From the NCBI GenBank assembly GCA_037954235.1, contig JBBMOA010000012.1, positions 945,001 through 1,009,000 on the forward strand: 64,000 nucleotides of DNA, read 5' to 3'. The DNA is from Aulostomus chinensis (Eukaryota; Chordata; Actinopteri; Syngnathiformes; Aulostomidae). A model generated the notes under the pieces. That model had not been told where the DNA came from. It saw nothing but the letters and a program-made list of their open reading frames with translations, and did not search any database. The translations under genes were made by a program, and so were the position numbers. Below, one piece after another: positions 62,401 to 64,000 of the stretch (positions are counted from its first letter, which is position 1; every line of letters starts with the position of its first letter).

Positions 62401-62838
62401 CATGGCAACAGAGAGAAAATCCTCTCCGTTAAGTCCCTGCAGAGCTTCCTGGCGCTGTTGTTGTGCTGCACTCGGTGCACAGACGGCAGACACCCACTTC
62501 CTGTTGTATGTGGGTCTCTGCTCCTCGTGTGATGAAGGACACAGAACCAGGACACCAGAGACCGGCTGGATCAGGTTACAGGATGAGTTCAGATTCATCC
62601 AGAACCAAAGGTGGTGGCTCCAAGAGACGGAGGCAGGAGTGGGATCAGAGCGGGTCTTCGTCTTGACGAGTAGACAGAAACATCTTGTCCCAGATCATCT
62701 TCATGTCAGGAGGATTCTAGCGCTGGCAGAATCAGGGGTGGGGGGTAAAGTTTTTGCAACTGAGCAAAAGCCGATCAGAGGTGCCAGCGGGATCGAACAG
62801 GTTTTGTTTGGGTTTTTCAGAGGACATAAATTAGCCTC
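59494..62838. other. Unannotated; (GAY)n trinucleotide run at 60655-60692
   Basis: No exon recognised. GACGATGACGATGAC-type repeats lie at 60655-60692 and a C-run at about 61524. A 169-codon frame at 62387-62896 has no domain and mixed composition. Confidence 0.45.
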
Positions 62839-62873
62839 TGACGTGATGCAATCAGACTGTTTGCATCACGTCA
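62839..62873. promoter_or_regulatory. Palindrome of two CARE-like sites
   Basis: TGACGTGATGCAA (62839-62851) and its exact complement TTGCATCACGTCA (62861-62873) flank a 9-base spacer. TGATGCAA matches the C/EBP-ATF composite response element and TGACGTGA resembles an ATF/CRE half site. Function is inferred from motif likeness only. It could instead be the relic of an inverted-repeat element. Confidence 0.4.
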
Positions 62874-63807
62874 TTTGTGTCTCGCCACCACCTTGAGATC
62901 CTTTATGGAAACACTTGGATGAAAACTAAGAATTCAGCAGAGCGACGAGCTCAGAGACGTAAACTCCTACTCACTGATCCGACAAACAGAGCTGCAATTA
63001 TTTATCTCTGATATTCAGCTGATAACATCTCCTCACCTTCCCACCCTCGCTGCCGTCAACCTGTGAAAGCACTTCATGAAACCCCCGGCCTCGTTTTTTT
63101 AATGTTTGGCTCATTGAAGGGATAATTAGCAGAGTAATCCGCTTAAGGCTTTGAAACTTAAAGGAGCCCCAGGGAGGCAGGAGAGGCCCTGGGAGCTCGC
63201 TTACACTTGAAAACCCTCCAGTCCAACTCAGGCAGCTGCTAGCGGCTACACATCAGGAAATGAAGCTAATAGGTCCAGAAGGTAACAGCAGACCTTCTGA
63301 TGTCATCTCAGGGTGGAGTCACTCCTCATCCTTCAATCTGATGCTCCAGCAATCCCACACACCTCAACAGGGGAGCCGGTCCAGCTTGACTGGGAAGTAC
63401 CACCAGGCGAGACCAGAGCACTGAAATGGGCCAGCCCAGTCAAGGACTTCCTGACCTTGATGATGACATCACACGAGGGTGTGATGGTCAGCCAGCGGCA
63501 AATGGCTTTCTCTCTGTAAACAAGTTCAACAAGGAGAAGTCACGTCTGGCTCGACCCAGTCATCCCGTGTCTTGTTTGAGTCTCCATAAGCCAGTTATCA
63601 TCCCGGTAGGTGGAGCTACGCCTGGGATGCAGCGACAGTGCTGAATAACTACAACTTCACCGTTCCAGAACAATTCCCCAGAAAAACCCAGCAGACCAGC
63701 AGCAGGAATGAGAGACTGACTGAAATAACCCTCCAGTCTGCAGAGACTGCAGTCATTAGCAAACTTTTGATTACGTACTTCCTCAAAATGATTTATTAAT
63801 TGATTAA
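62874..63807. other. Unannotated, no supported feature
   Basis: Short frames with no domain. No array. Confidence 0.5.
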
Positions 63808-64000
63808 ATGTCACGGTCCAATGAATACGAGTGGATCAAAGTCAAAAATGAAGATGAGACATCAGCCAAAGACCCAGATGAAAGGAGCAACATCCTGGCA
63901 CCATTCCAGTCACAGTTGATGAACATCAAGCAGCTCATTTCTGAAAATGAGGAGAGAGCCCACAATAGAGCTTTGAGGAACGCCCCCAAATCCTGCTGCT
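63808..64000 (+). other. Open frame running off the right edge, undecided
   Basis: From ATG at 63808 the plus strand stays open for 64 codons to the window edge (MSRSNEYEWIKVKNED... to ...NAPKSCC), with an in-frame TAA just upstream. It is Asp/Glu/Asn-rich and I recognise no family. An open run of this length can occur by chance. The opposite strand in the same place reads GVPQSSIVGSLLIF (about 63945-63990), close to the GVPQGSxLGPLLF block of LINE reverse transcriptases. However, it meets stops soon after, and no YxDD follows. The two readings exclude each other as coding. Confidence 0.2.

Noticed and set aside
62387..62896. 169-codon open frame
   Set aside because: Composition changes along its length, no domain, and it overlaps the palindrome; likely chance.

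Overview
The window looks like repeat-rich, non-coding chromosomal DNA from a teleost fish, probably a percomorph. It could be intergenic or the inside of a very long intron. The evidence is the set of decayed mobile elements: an intron-bearing hAT transposase, a PIF/Harbinger element with its MYB-like partner gene, a Jockey-type LINE, and the familiar fish retroposon 3' tail that ends in (ATGG)n. Many minisatellites accompany them. I found no intact host protein-coding gene, rRNA or tRNA gene, CRISPR array or operon structure. Most long open frames lie inside tandem repeats that simply lack stop codons.

Layout. 1-2489 is the 3' part of a hAT transposon: three broken transposase exons, two clean GT-AG introns, and a right end at CCACCTCTG. 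2490-3020 carries a decayed Myb/SANT-like reading frame from a second DNA transposon. 3030-3124 is the first copy of a dispersed repeat called 'family X' here. 4760-6080 is a LINE relic on the plus strand. It runs directly into 6081-7365, a broken minus-strand gene with a duplicated domain and no family I recognise. 7524-7725 holds a near-perfect hairpin and a hAT-like terminus.

Tandem arrays dominate the middle: a GATAGCA array (9.06-10.0 kb), two ATGG-derived arrays seeded by retroposon tails (15.3-15.96 and 20.0-20.94 kb), a 3.8 kb array of a 14-bp unit (27.2-31.03 kb), and 21 copies of a 71-bp unit (32.47-33.97 kb).

34.18-36.56 kb is the clearest history in the window. A 2.06 kb Harbinger element, with terminal inverted repeats, a MYB-like gene on the plus strand and a transposase relic on the minus strand, sits inside a copy of family X. 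An uninterrupted copy of family X at 39.19-39.51 kb shows what the empty site looked like.

From 40.1 kb to the end there is mostly unremarkable sequence with short arrays (65-bp higher-order unit at 44.5 kb, 16-bp unit at 47.2 kb), microsatellites, and a 13-bp-arm palindrome near 62.85 kb. An undecided open frame runs off the right edge. No cooperating set of genes and no new molecular system could be shown. The items most worth checking are the duplicated-domain pseudogene, the nested Harbinger/family X locus, and the higher-order structure of the large arrays.
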